Assembly: GCF_020215665.1 (NCBI RefSeq)
Contig: NZ_CP084061.1
Coordinates: forward strand, 3,518,501-3,582,500
Length of the DNA: 64,000 nt
Reading direction: 5' to 3'
DNA from: Blautia parvula
Lineage (GTDB): Bacteria > Bacillota > Clostridia > Lachnospirales > Lachnospiraceae
Part shown: one piece after another, positions 25,073 through 34,054 of the stretch
Numbering within the stretch: the stretch's first letter is position 1
Layout: every line of letters starts with the position of its first letter
Notes under the pieces: generated by a model
Databases searched by the model: none
Told to the model about the DNA's origin: nothing
The model's input: the letters and a program-made list of their open reading frames with translations, nothing else
Program-made: the position numbers and the translations under genes

Positions 25073-26611
25073 ATGGAACAGAATCTGACTAAAATATTGA
25101 TCATCGACGATGAACTGCTATTGAGAAATGGAATTAAATACCTTTGCAACTGGGAAGAAAATGGATTTACCATCGCCGGCGAAGCCTCCAACGGTCTGGA
25201 GGCCCTGCACATGATAGAGGAAATACAGCCCGACATCATTTTGACAGATATCATCATGTCTGTCATGGACGGAATTGAATTCACAAAGAAGCTGAAAGAA
25301 CAATATCCATGGATACATATTATCGTTCTGAGCAGCTACGATGACTTTGAGTATGTGAAATCCCTGTTTAAACTCGGAGTTGCCGACTATCTTTTAAAAC
25401 CTGCTCTCGATAAGGATGAACTGCTTGCCCTTATGAACAGGCTCAGGTCCGCCTCACCCGGTATCAGAAGCCATGCATCTGCCGCCCAGACATTAAAAGA
25501 ACTGCTCCATGGCGGTACTCTGTGCTGTCCTGATGCCCTGCAGCGTTTCCGTGATGCGCATACGGATTTCCTGGAAACAGAACCCTATCTTCTTCTAACC
25601 GGAAAAATCCTGAGCGATATCTCTTTCTACACTTTGGAAAAAAAGATAGCCCCTGAAATTGCCGGACAGTTTGCCCCTCATTCCCACGCTTTCTGTATTT
25701 CCGACGAGGGGTATCTCTGCATCCTTTTGCAGACAGTTCCGGAAAACAAAGACCTGGTGCCCGCTCTGTCAACTGCACTCGTGACAATGCTTGAACGGAA
25801 GACAGGCAGAAAAATGATTTTTACCCTGTCCGAACCGTACAATGACCTGTCCTGCACACTCACCAGATATAAGGATTGTATCAGGCTTTTGGAATACAGC
25901 TTTTATTTTCCGGAAAGAGAATTACTATACCCTGAGGATATAAAGGCTTCTGCACTTCCATTCCCTCAACAGGAGTATCAGAAAAATCTTGATCCCCTGT
26001 ATCTCCCCGGGGTCCGCCACCTGCTCAGACAATATGTACGCCGTACTGTAGAAAGCCCCTCCACAGAGGTATTTGTATTTAAAAAACAGATTGAAAGTGC
26101 TCTATACTCTCTGATTCTGGCGCTGACTATGGCCGGTTTTGACACTTCCGGCATTAATATGGAAAAAGTGAAATATTTCAAGATGATAGACAAAGCCCCT
26201 GACTATGCTGTCCTTGACAAGATACTGGATGACTTCTTCCTGCTTGTGAACAATCTGGTGCAGCGTGAAACTGCCAGACGTGACCTTGACCTTTTTTATC
26301 AGATCAAAAGTTATATAGCTGATAACTGCAATCAGGACCTGAAGCTGTCTGATATCGCCCAGGCATTTCATCTGAACTATACCTATCTGTCCACCCTGTT
26401 CTATCAGAAGACCAACGAGCATTTTTCGGATTATTTGAACAAGGTGCGTATAGAAAAAGCCAGGCACTTGCTGCAGACACAAAAATTGTCCATCGCTCAG
26501 GTCAGCGAACAGGCGGGTTTCATAAATCAGGGATATTTTTCTAAGATTTTCAAAAAATATACAGAAATGTCACCAAGAGAATATCAGAAAATATACCAGC
26601 GGGGCAAATGA
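25073..26611 (+). CDS. Response regulator, YesN/AraC-type
   Basis: Partner of the YesM-type kinase. 512 residues: receiver domain at 1-120 (ILIIDDELLLRNG, phospho-acceptor Asp in DIILTDIIMSVMDG, LKPALDKDEL), a long middle region, and an AraC-type double helix-turn-helix at the end (LKLSDIAQAFHLNYTYLSTLFYQKTNEHFS and LSIAQVSEQAGFINQGYFSKIFKKYTEMSPREYQK). Start ATG 25073 with AGGGAGG upstream; begins 40 bp after the kinase gene. Expected to activate the divergent SBP operon on ligand sensing. Confidence 0.93.
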   Translation: MEQNLTKILIIDDELLLRNGIKYLCNWEENGFTIAGEASNGLEALHMIEEIQPDIILTDIIMSVMDGIEFTKKLKEQYPWIHIIVLSSYDDFEYVKSLFKLGVADYLLKPALDKDELLALMNRLRSASPGIRSHASAAQTLKELLHGGTLCCPDALQRFRDAHTDFLETEPYLLLTGKILSDISFYTLEKKIAPEIAGQFAPHSHAFCISDEGYLCILLQTVPENKDLVPALSTALVTMLERKTGRKMIFTLSEPYNDLSCTLTRYKDCIRLLEYSFYFPERELLYPEDIKASALPFPQQEYQKNLDPLYLPGVRHLLRQYVRRTVESPSTEVFVFKKQIESALYSLILALTMAGFDTSGINMEKVKYFKMIDKAPDYAVLDKILDDFFLLVNNLVQRETARRDLDLFYQIKSYIADNCNQDLKLSDIAQAFHLNYTYLSTLFYQKTNEHFSDYLNKVRIEKARHLLQTQKLSIAQVSEQAGFINQGYFSKIFKKYTEMSPREYQKIYQRGK

Positions 26612-26623
26612 ATGCTCCGCTGG
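26596..26623. terminator. Hairpin between convergent yesN-type and hcp genes
   Basis: CCAGCGGGGCA (26596-26606) pairs with TGCTCCGCTGG (26613-26623) with one G-T pair and a 6-nt loop; it overlaps the stop codon of the response regulator gene. The T-tract is weak. Confidence 0.6.
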
Positions 26624-26641
26624 CCCTTATCTGCAGTAAGA

Positions 26642-28234
26642 CTATCCTAAAATCTTCTTCAGATCTTCCTCCGGCGTACTAACAGGCGAAATCTGAAAAT
26701 TCTCCACCAGATAATTTAACACATTCTCAGAAACAAAAGCAGGTAATGTCGGCCCCAGATAGATATTCTTGATTCCCAGGTGCAGAAGTGTCAGCAGAAT
26801 GCTCACGGCCTTCTGTTCATACCAGGAGAGCACCAGAGTCAGAGGCAGTTCGTTGACGCTGCAGTGAAAAGCTTCTGCAAGGGCGACTGCCACCTTGATA
26901 GCGCCGAATGCGTCGTTGCACTGGCCCATATCCATAAGTCTTGGCAGACCGCCGATCTCACCCAGGTCCAGATCATTAAAGCGGTATTTTCCGCATGCCA
27001 GTGTGAGGATAATGGAATCCTTCGGCGCCTTCTGTACAAACTCTGTATAGTAATTCCTTCCTGTTCTGGCGCCGTCACATCCTCCTACCAGGAAGAAATG
27101 GCTGATCTGTCCTGCTTTGACAGCCTCCACAACCTGACCTGCAGCACTTAAAATGGTATCGTGTCCGAAACCTGTAGTCAATGTGCTGCCCCCGTTGATG
27201 CCTGTGAACGTTTTCTCCTCTGTAAAACCGCCCAGCGCAGCAGCCTTCTCAATGACCGGTGTAAAGTCCCGGTCCTCGCCTATATGCACCATACCCGGAT
27301 AGCTGACAACACCTGTGGTAAATACCCGGTCCCTGTAGCTGTCCTTAGGCGGCATAATGCAGTTGGTGGTAAAAAGCACCGGGGCCGGAAGTCCGGCAAA
27401 CTCTTTCTGCTGGTTCTGCCATGCAGTGCCGAAGTTTCCTTTCAGATGCGCATATTTTCTAAGCTCCGGATAAGCATGGGCAGGAAGCATCTCTCCATGT
27501 GTATAGATGTTGACGCCTTTACCCTCTGTCTGCTCAAGAAGCAGTTTCAGATCCCTCAGGTCATGACCTGAAATGACGATAAACGGGCCTTTCTCCACTT
27601 TCATCTCCACTTTAGCCGGCGCAGGAATTCCGTAAGTCTCTGTGTTTGCCCTGTCAAGCAGCTCCATGCATCGGAAATTCACTGCGCCTGCCTCCATAAC
27701 AAGAGGGAGCAGATTGTCCATATCCCTGTCCTCCCCAATGGCAGCCATCCCCTTGTAGAAAAATGCATTTACCTGTTCATCCGTATAACCCAGTACCATA
27801 GCGTGATAAGCATAAGCCGCTGTTCCTCTGAGTCCGAAAAGCAGGAGAGATTTCAGGGAACGGATATCCTCCTGGTCTTTCCAGAGCATCTCCATGGGAT
27901 AGTCTGATGTGCGGCCGCAGGGTTCCTGGCAGGAATTACAGCCGGGTACATATTTTTCCTTCTCCTGATGCACGGAAGCGATCTGTTTTTTCAGGGATTC
28001 ATCATCAAAATTAACATTTGTAAGGGTTGCAAAAAGTCCTTCCATCATCAGACGGTCTGTCTCCGGTTCTGCCTTATCCTCTCTCACGGCATGTGCAAGT
28101 CCAATCAGGGCGCCTGTCAGCTCGTCCTGAAGCTTTGCAGTGGTATCCTGCTTGCCGCACACTCCTCTGTTTCCTTTACATCCGCTGCATCCTGCAGTCT
28201 GCTCACACTGAAAACAAAACATTTTTTCTTCCAT
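26642..28234 (-). CDS. hcp: Hybrid-cluster protein (hydroxylamine reductase / NO-detoxifying)
   Basis: Cytoplasmic Fe-S enzyme; Hcp reduces NO to N2O in vivo and hydroxylamine to ammonia in vitro. 530 residues from ATG 28234 (AGAGAGGAAAT upstream). The N-terminal cysteine cluster CFQCEQTAGCSGCKGNRGVC binds a cubane; later cluster ligands are visible in CNSCQEPCG, VLFTTNCIMP, VGGCDGAR and LACGKYRF. Directly downstream of a ferredoxin gene in the same direction, and across from a Crp/Fnr regulator, the arrangement of a nitrosative-stress unit. Confidence 0.95.
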   Translation of the reverse strand: MEEKMFCFQCEQTAGCSGCKGNRGVCGKQDTTAKLQDELTGALIGLAHAVREDKAEPETDRLMMEGLFATLTNVNFDDESLKKQIASVHQEKEKYVPGCNSCQEPCGRTSDYPMEMLWKDQEDIRSLKSLLLFGLRGTAAYAYHAMVLGYTDEQVNAFFYKGMAAIGEDRDMDNLLPLVMEAGAVNFRCMELLDRANTETYGIPAPAKVEMKVEKGPFIVISGHDLRDLKLLLEQTEGKGVNIYTHGEMLPAHAYPELRKYAHLKGNFGTAWQNQQKEFAGLPAPVLFTTNCIMPPKDSYRDRVFTTGVVSYPGMVHIGEDRDFTPVIEKAAALGGFTEEKTFTGINGGSTLTTGFGHDTILSAAGQVVEAVKAGQISHFFLVGGCDGARTGRNYYTEFVQKAPKDSIILTLACGKYRFNDLDLGEIGGLPRLMDMGQCNDAFGAIKVAVALAEAFHCSVNELPLTLVLSWYEQKAVSILLTLLHLGIKNIYLGPTLPAFVSENVLNYLVENFQISPVSTPEEDLKKILG

Positions 28235-28304
28235 AATTGATTTCCTCTCTTTTCTTAACTTTTTTATTTGTACAGCACTTTTTCCATTCAATACCGCATA
28301 ACTG

Positions 28305-28850
28305 CTATATCAAATCTCCCTGTGTCGTTACCGTTACCACCTGAAATGGTATTTCCTTTTCTGATCTTGAAAGGGCATTTTTCACTGCGCGCTCGATTCC
28401 GCCGCAGCATGGAACCTCCATACGCACCACTGTTACACTTTTTATATCATTTATCCCCAGGATCTCCCCCAGTTTTTCGGAGTAATCCACACTGTCCAGC
28501 TTCGGGCACCCGATCAGAACCACTCTGTCTTTCATAAACTCCCGGTGGAATCCCGCATAGGCATAAGCCGTACAGTCAGCCGCGATCAGCAGGTCGGCCC
28601 CTTTAAAAAAGGACGCTGCCGGAGATACCAGTTTTATCTGTACGGGCCAGGGGCGGGAGCCGCTCTCCTCAAAGGCTATGGCCCCTGTGGGACATACCGG
28701 AAGGCAATCTCCGATGCCGTCGCATAATTCTTTTTTCAAAAGCTTTGCCTTTCCGTTCACCATACCGATGGCACCCTCATGACAGGCACTTGCGCACAGC
28801 CCGCAGCCGTTGCATTTGCTCTCATCTATCTGAACCAGTTTTCTTGCCAT
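28305..28850 (-). CDS. 4Fe-4S dicluster ferredoxin-type protein
   Basis: 181 residues. N-terminal ferredoxin fold with CNGCGLCASACHEGA and a second Cys set CDGIGDCLPVCPTGA, enough for two [4Fe-4S] clusters. The C-terminal ~110 residues carry more Cys (ADCTAYAYAG, IGCPKLD, EVPCCGGIERAVKNA), a pattern seen in Hcp-linked ferredoxins. Likely the electron donor to Hcp, whose gene follows 70 bp downstream. ATG 28850, RBS GAGGAGGAA. Confidence 0.9.
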   Translation of the reverse strand: MARKLVQIDESKCNGCGLCASACHEGAIGMVNGKAKLLKKELCDGIGDCLPVCPTGAIAFEESGSRPWPVQIKLVSPAASFFKGADLLIAADCTAYAYAGFHREFMKDRVVLIGCPKLDSVDYSEKLGEILGINDIKSVTVVRMEVPCCGGIERAVKNALSRSEKEIPFQVVTVTTQGDLI

Positions 28851-28951
28851 TGCAATTCCTCCTCTGTTCTTGTCTTTTCATGGATAATATACTATAATTA
28901 AAAAAATCATTCTGTTGTAGGTACAACAAATAAGAAAGGATTCTAACATTT

Positions 28952-29614
28952 ATGAGTGAATTTCCCGTAAAAGAATTAAAACACTCCCCATTATTCAGAG
29001 GAATCACTGAGGATGAACTCACCGCCATGCTGGACTGCCTGTCGGGAAGTATCCGCCAATATAAAAAGGACGCCTCCATCTTCCGGTGGGGTGACCGAAT
29101 CTCACAGATTGGACTTATCCTGAAAGGTAATGTACACATAGTCAGGGAAAGCTACTGGGGAAAGGAATCTCTTCTGGCCAGACTCGGCCCGGGGGACCTG
29201 TTCGGTGAAACCTATGCCTGTGTTCCTCAGGCAACCTTTGACGGGACAGCGCTTGCCGCTGCTGATACGGAGATCCTGTTTCTGGATCTGAAGCGCGTGC
29301 TGACCACCTGTTCCTCTGCATGCCGCTTTCATACCAAACTTATTCAGAATCTGCTGGGCGTTCTGGCGGAAAAAAATCTGCATTTCTCCCGGAAAATAGA
29401 CTGCCTGACGCCGCACACCATCCGTGCCAAACTGCTGGAGTATTTTTCCCAGCAGATGAGGCTTCAGAGCTCCAAAAAATTTACCATTCCCTTTAACAGA
29501 CAGCAGCTCGCTGACTATCTGTCCGTTGACAGAAGCTCCATGACCGTTGAATTATATAAAATGAAGGATGAGGGGCTGATTGACTTTGATAAAAATAATT
29601 TTACGGTCTGCTGA
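28952..29614 (+). CDS. Crp/Fnr-family transcriptional regulator
   Basis: 220 residues: N-terminal cyclic-nucleotide-like beta barrel (LFRGITEDELTAMLDCL, GDRISQIGLILKGNVHIV, LGPGDLFGE) and C-terminal winged helix (NRQQLADYLSVDRSSMTVELYKMKDEGLIDF). It is a divergent neighbour of the ferredoxin-hcp operon across 101 bp, so it is likely the NO/redox-responsive activator of hcp, as in other anaerobes. Cysteines near residues 30, 84 and 115-119 could sense redox state, but a full Fnr cluster motif is not seen. AAAGGA before ATG. Confidence 0.9.
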   Translation: MSEFPVKELKHSPLFRGITEDELTAMLDCLSGSIRQYKKDASIFRWGDRISQIGLILKGNVHIVRESYWGKESLLARLGPGDLFGETYACVPQATFDGTALAAADTEILFLDLKRVLTTCSSACRFHTKLIQNLLGVLAEKNLHFSRKIDCLTPHTIRAKLLEYFSQQMRLQSSKKFTIPFNRQQLADYLSVDRSSMTVELYKMKDEGLIDFDKNNFTVC

Positions 29615-29645
29615 GATTCCCTTTTGCGGCACAGGTACAAAAAAA

Positions 29646-29692
29646 CTGCCATAAAATGAAAAATAAACTTTCACATTTTATGGCAGCTTTAC
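29646..29692. terminator. Bidirectional terminator between Crp/Fnr and KamA-like genes
   Basis: CTGCCATAAAATG (29646-29658) pairs with CATTTTATGGCAG (29674-29686); A-rich before, CTTT after. Serves both convergent genes. Confidence 0.8.
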
Positions 29693-29718
29693 TGCTGTAC
29701 GTTTCCGTTTTTTCTTTT

Positions 29719-30813
29719 TTAATCCAGCCAGCACTGTCCCTCACCGATTTTGCTGGTGAAGATACGTCCTCTGTCCTTCTCGTACTTTGCCTGATGATAC
29801 TTGAACAGCATATTGCCGTCCCCTGTCTCACCCAGAATCTCAATCTTGCCCGTCACATGGGAAAGGACATAGCGGAAGCATTTTCCCTGGCCGCTCTGCA
29901 TCTGTTTTGCATCTTCCACTACACGGTAAGCTTCATGGAGAGGTACCTGGAACTGGCTGTGTACGCCTGTTACCGGCCTGCACTGGAATACGTAGTAGGG
30001 AATAATCCCCATGGCTGTAGTTTCCTGCAGAAGTTTTCCCAGAACCTCCGGCCTGTCATTCACCCCTTTTAACAGCACGGTCTGGTTTTTCACCACGATC
30101 CCCGCACGCATCAGTGTATGTACTGCTTCCCTGGCCTCAGAGGTCAGTTCATTGGGATGATTGAACTGGGTCACAACGTAGATCTGTATTTTCTTTCCAT
30201 ACTCTGTCAGCATGTCCACCAGTTCAGGGTCTGTTGTAATCCTTTGGGGAAGCACTACCGGTGTCCTGCTGCCGAAGCGGAGCAGGTTCAGATGTTCAAT
30301 CCCTGAAAACTCCTCCAGATACTTTCTGATGGTCCCGTTGCTGTTGAGGAATGCATCACCGCCGGACACAAGTACATTGTTGATCTCCTTGTGCTCCCGC
30401 ACATACTGTGCCATATCACTGATATACTCCGCGATCTCATCCCCTGACAGGCCCACAAGACGCTTGCGGAAACAGTGGCGGCAGTACATGGCGCACTGGT
30501 TTGTGGAGAGTATCAGCACTGTGGCATCGTACTTATGCTGCATTCCTGTCATGACAGTGTTGTCGTGTTCACCGCTGGTATCCATTTCACCCCCTGCTTT
30601 CAGCTCCGCGTCCGCCGGGATGCAGAGTTTCCTCACAGGGTCCTCCGGGTCATTTTCATCCACCAGAGACAGGTAATAAGGATTCACAAACATGGGAAAC
30701 ATATCCTGAATCTTACAAAGCGCAGGGAGTTCCTCCTCCGTTATATGCAGGCGTCCTGCAAGCTCCCTGACATCATCGTATCCGTTTTCCAATAACTCTT
30801 TCCAATCTGTCAT
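29719..30813 (-). CDS. KamA-family radical SAM protein (lysine 2,3-aminomutase-like)
   Basis: Radical SAM enzyme with the CX3CX2C cluster motif in NQCAMYCRHCFRKRLVG (near residue 110), followed by ISGG-type VSGGDAFLNS and the KamA-like tail. 364 residues, shorter than clostridial lysine 2,3-aminomutase (~415), lacking part of the C-terminal zinc region. It may act on lysine, glutamate or a related amino acid with PLP; no epimerase, aminomutase partner or lysine-fermentation gene is nearby. ATG 30813 is chosen because GGGGAG lies 8-9 nt upstream; the ATG at 30819 would be too close to it. Confidence 0.82.
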   Translation of the reverse strand: MTDWKELLENGYDDVRELAGRLHITEEELPALCKIQDMFPMFVNPYYLSLVDENDPEDPVRKLCIPADAELKAGGEMDTSGEHDNTVMTGMQHKYDATVLILSTNQCAMYCRHCFRKRLVGLSGDEIAEYISDMAQYVREHKEINNVLVSGGDAFLNSNGTIRKYLEEFSGIEHLNLLRFGSRTPVVLPQRITTDPELVDMLTEYGKKIQIYVVTQFNHPNELTSEAREAVHTLMRAGIVVKNQTVLLKGVNDRPEVLGKLLQETTAMGIIPYYVFQCRPVTGVHSQFQVPLHEAYRVVEDAKQMQSGQGKCFRYVLSHVTGKIEILGETGDGNMLFKYHQAKYEKDRGRIFTSKIGEGQCWLD

Positions 30814-31070
30814 AATCATGTCTCCCCTTTCATCTTCCTGACAGCCGAATGCTGCCTTTTATCACATCGTAAACACTGTATAAAAGTATTGTACTAAATT
30901 TCTTAAAAGATTTCATCTATTTTCCTTTAATTTTTATGCAATATTTACAAAATGTTTATATTTTCCTGCATGATTATGGCAAAAGTACCGTTTTTCAACG
31001 GCCTGTTACGCCCGCCGGACCATGATTCCTCCCCCGTAAATGTCCCGCGCCCGGTAAACTGAAAGCCGGC

Positions 31071-31709
31071 CTAAAAGTTATATTCATATAAATACATCTC
31101 CAGTCGGAACCTCTGTCCGCCCGGGCTTACCAGCAGTTCTCGGCAGTCCAGGCGCTCAAATTCCTGACTTTCATAGAATTTATAGTTACAGGTATTATCC
31201 GTATAGACATAAATGCTCTCCGCGCTTTTTGCCCGGAAGTAGCCTCTTAACTGTCCCCACAGTTCTTTTCCCACACCGCAGCCCCTGACGGCCTTTGACA
31301 CGGCAAAGAACACCACCTCACCGTCAAATTTCTTTCCGCAGCTCTCCAGCATATCCCTGTCCGTTTTCTCAAATCCCCGGAACTGCTTTGCCACTTTCCT
31401 TCCGTCTCCGGCCATCATCAGCCTCAGGCCGCTGAAAAAACTGCTTAAATGCATTCCCGGATTCATTTTCCTGTCCTTCCCGTATTGTCCCACAATGATT
31501 CCCACGACCCTGTCCCTGCAGACTGCCACCCTGGCATAGGTTTTCTGTGCCAGACAGCCCCGCAGATATACCTTTGCCATCTGTTTTGCCGTGGACGGCC
31601 TGTCGCAGATACTGTCATAGTTCCATGTGTCCCTGATAATCTTCTCGATATAGGGATAATCCTTTCTCTCCAGATCCCTGTATGTTACATTCAGCTTTCT
31701 CTGTTTCAT
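31071..31709 (-). CDS. GNAT-family N-acetyltransferase
   Basis: 212 residues with the acetyl-CoA-binding core (VVFFAVSKAVRGCGVGKELWGQLRGYFRAKSAESIYVYTDNTCNYKFYESQEFERL). Opening YRDLERKDYPYIEKIIRDTW is typical of GNATs. The insert around residues 70-115 (GKDRKMNPGMHLSSFFSGLRLM) is seen in a small group of Firmicute members. Substrate unknown. Monocistronic. The 257-bp gap to the next gene contains no convincing feature beyond a short hairpin (CCGTT/AACGG near 30990-31004). Confidence 0.83.
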   Translation of the reverse strand: MKQRKLNVTYRDLERKDYPYIEKIIRDTWNYDSICDRPSTAKQMAKVYLRGCLAQKTYARVAVCRDRVVGIIVGQYGKDRKMNPGMHLSSFFSGLRLMMAGDGRKVAKQFRGFEKTDRDMLESCGKKFDGEVVFFAVSKAVRGCGVGKELWGQLRGYFRAKSAESIYVYTDNTCNYKFYESQEFERLDCRELLVSPGGQRFRLEMYLYEYNF

Positions 31710-31842
31710 CTTTCCACCTCATTAAGTGCCGCACCCGTTTTTTCCGGTACCCGGCTTTTTTGCTGTTATATGACATTCTAAATGATACAGCTACTGTAAG
31801 GTCAAGAAAAAAACTATGAAAAATGCATGAACGTAACGTAAA

Positions 31843-31882
31843 AAGGCATGGAACCCGGCTGTACCGCCGGGCCCATACCCTT
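31843..31882 (-). terminator. Terminator of MerR/TipAS gene
   Basis: On the minus strand GGTATGGGCCCGGC and GCCGGGTTCCATGCC form a stem around a short loop, followed by TTTTTAC. Confidence 0.75.
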
Positions 31883-31895
31883 ATCCCACTTTCTC

Positions 31896-32657
31896 TCAGG
31901 AACAGTAAATGTTCAGCGCATCTCTGAGAAATTCCGCCGCCCCGTCCTGAACCTTGTCATAATATGCCTTAAACCTCTCATCCGCGGCGTACATCTCACC
32001 CATCTCTCTGTGGGCCTCCCTGGAATACGCGCCGTCTCCCCAGAACATGCAGAGCCACTGTCTGTGCAGGTCGCAGGCCTTCTGCGCAGTCTCTCCTGCG
32101 GGACTGCCGTCCTCCATGGCTGCCTTCAGGGTTTCCAGGATCTCCTTACTCAGCTCCTCCTGTCTGTTCCACTCTTCCCGGCTCATACCTGCAAGCCTTT
32201 CGTTGGATGCATCAACAGCATCCTCCCCATAGGCCTTCCGCACCTCCCTGCCGTATTTTTCTTCATTTTCCTTTATCAGATCACGTTTAAATCCTTCAAA
32301 TTTTTCTTCGTCACTCATCATCGCTCTTCCTTTCATAGAATCCAGAGTCTTCTTTACATTTGATATGAGAATCTCTGTCTGCCTTTTTTTCTGCAGAAGG
32401 GCTGTAAGATGGTCCTCCAGAGCCTTTTCCCTGTCAAATCCGGGATTTTTTATGATCTCCCTGATTTCCTCCAGCGGCAGGCCCAGCTCCCGGTAGAACA
32501 GAATCTGCTGCAGCAGATCCACCTGCATCTGCCCGTAGATGCGGTAGCCGTTTGGATTTACCCGTTCGGGCCTGAGTAATCCAATCTCGTCGTAATACCT
32601 GAGCGTACGCTTGCTGACTCCGGATATCTGTGCCAGCCGGTTCACTGTATATTCCAT
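31896..32657 (-). CDS. MerR-family regulator with TipAS antibiotic-recognition domain
   Basis: 253 residues. N-terminal MerR winged helix (YTVNRLAQISGVSKRTLRYYDEIGLLRPERVNPNGYRIYG), a dimerisation coiled coil (residues ~75-110), then an all-helical C-terminal domain of the TipAS type (KACDLHRQWLCMFWGDGAYSREAHREMGEMYAADERFKAYYD). TipAL-like proteins bind peptide antibiotics and activate efflux or detoxification genes. Adjacent minus-strand gene is the GPH-type transporter at 32720; it is upstream, not downstream, so the target is unclear. GGAGGTGG before the ATG. Confidence 0.9.
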   Translation of the reverse strand: MEYTVNRLAQISGVSKRTLRYYDEIGLLRPERVNPNGYRIYGQMQVDLLQQILFYRELGLPLEEIREIIKNPGFDREKALEDHLTALLQKKRQTEILISNVKKTLDSMKGRAMMSDEEKFEGFKRDLIKENEEKYGREVRKAYGEDAVDASNERLAGMSREEWNRQEELSKEILETLKAAMEDGSPAGETAQKACDLHRQWLCMFWGDGAYSREAHREMGEMYAADERFKAYYDKVQDGAAEFLRDALNIYCS

Positions 32658-32719
32658 CTTTCCACCTCCTTCACCTGAAAGGATAAGGGTTTACGCAGCG
32701 TAAATGTCGATACTTTTTT

Positions 32720-34054
32720 TCAGGAAATTTTATTTCTTCTGTTTTCCAGAGCGTTTACCATGGTTCCATGCTTCTTATCCAGGTCAAAGAACAGGGCTGC
32801 CAGTATCCCCAGGCCGGAGAGGAGCACGGGGATCCAGAAAACATTTCCCTTGATGGCTGCCAGCGCTCCTGCTGACTGCACACCGCCCGCCGCATAACCT
32901 CCCGCCCCCAAAACAATGGAAGAGATAATGGGCGCAAAGGCGATTCCCAGCTTATTGGTGCACATCATCACAGATGTCATGATTCCCTGGGGACGTTCCC
33001 CTGTCAGGTACTCCACCTCATCCATGGTGTCAGAGCACGCAGAGTACAGCGGCCCTGTACAGAGATTGGAGGCCACGCCGCAGAGGAAGTTAAACACGAC
33101 CTGTCCCGCTACATTGCTGCCGGAAGCAGCCATGCCCAGTATGGAAAGTATCATACCCAGACTTCCAAGCACCATGCATTTCCGGTTTCCCACCCGGTCC
33201 AGCACCTGTCCGATGAACGGCGAGCTGACCAGCATGGAAATAGGTGACATGGCAAGAAGCAGGGTTGCCAGGTCTTCATTTTCCAGCACATATCTGGCAT
33301 AGTAGACGATTCCGGAAGTCCGCAGCGTAAGCGCGCAGGTGATGAGAAGTGCGACCACACACAGAGCCATCCAGGAACGGCTTCTGACCGCATAGCGCAG
33401 CTCGTCCGTAATCTTCACCTTGTCACTCTGCACGGCAATCCTCTCCCGGCATTGTACAGTACAGTTCATAAGAAACACTGCACTGATCACCGCAAATACA
33501 AGTCCCGTAAAAATATACCCTTTTCTGCCGCCCCCCAGAAACGCTACAAGGGGAAGGGTACAGGCATTGGATATCATGGTTCCCACCCCGATCCCCATAA
33601 GCTTGTAATTATTGATGCTTCTCCTCTGCTTCACATTTCCGGTCATCATGGACAGAAGTGTCCCGTAAGCCGTGTTGTTCACCGCATACAGCACACAGAA
33701 TGTCAGATAGGTAAAAAAAGCGAACGCCGTCTTTCCCGCTGCCGATACATCCGGTACCGCGAACATCAGAAAGAAAAACAGCATGAGCGGTATGGTCGTT
33801 GCATACAGAAAAGGCTTTGTCCTGCCCAGCCGCGAGTGTACTTTGTCAATCGCCACGCCGGTAGCAAGATTGGCAAATGCCTCTATGATTCTGGCCGCAC
33901 CCAGAATAAGCCCCACTGCAGCCACAGAGATGCCCACTGTGTCTGTGTAATAATAGGACAGGTACGCCGATGTAACCCCAAAAGTAACGCAGTTGGCAAC
34001 ATCGCCGCCGCCGAAACTCAGCTTCTCCATTGTTGTAAGCTGTCTCATTGTCAT
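32720..34054 (-). CDS. GPH-family (glycoside-pentoside-hexuronide) cation symporter
   Basis: 444-residue, 12-helix secondary transporter of the GPH/MelB family. The first-half signature is clear (LSFGGGDVANCVTFGVTSAYLSYYYTDTVG; RIIEAFANLATGVAIDK; GRTKPFLYATTIPLM; NNTAYGTLLSMMTGNVKQRRSINNYK). Substrate cannot be read from the sequence; members move sugars or uronides with Na+ or H+. The start ATG overlaps the TGA of the upstream GGDEF-EAL gene (ATGA at 34051-34054), so the two are translationally coupled. Confidence 0.88.
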   Translation of the reverse strand: MTMRQLTTMEKLSFGGGDVANCVTFGVTSAYLSYYYTDTVGISVAAVGLILGAARIIEAFANLATGVAIDKVHSRLGRTKPFLYATTIPLMLFFFLMFAVPDVSAAGKTAFAFFTYLTFCVLYAVNNTAYGTLLSMMTGNVKQRRSINNYKLMGIGVGTMISNACTLPLVAFLGGGRKGYIFTGLVFAVISAVFLMNCTVQCRERIAVQSDKVKITDELRYAVRSRSWMALCVVALLITCALTLRTSGIVYYARYVLENEDLATLLLAMSPISMLVSSPFIGQVLDRVGNRKCMVLGSLGMILSILGMAASGSNVAGQVVFNFLCGVASNLCTGPLYSACSDTMDEVEYLTGERPQGIMTSVMMCTNKLGIAFAPIISSIVLGAGGYAAGGVQSAGALAAIKGNVFWIPVLLSGLGILAALFFDLDKKHGTMVNALENRRNKIS

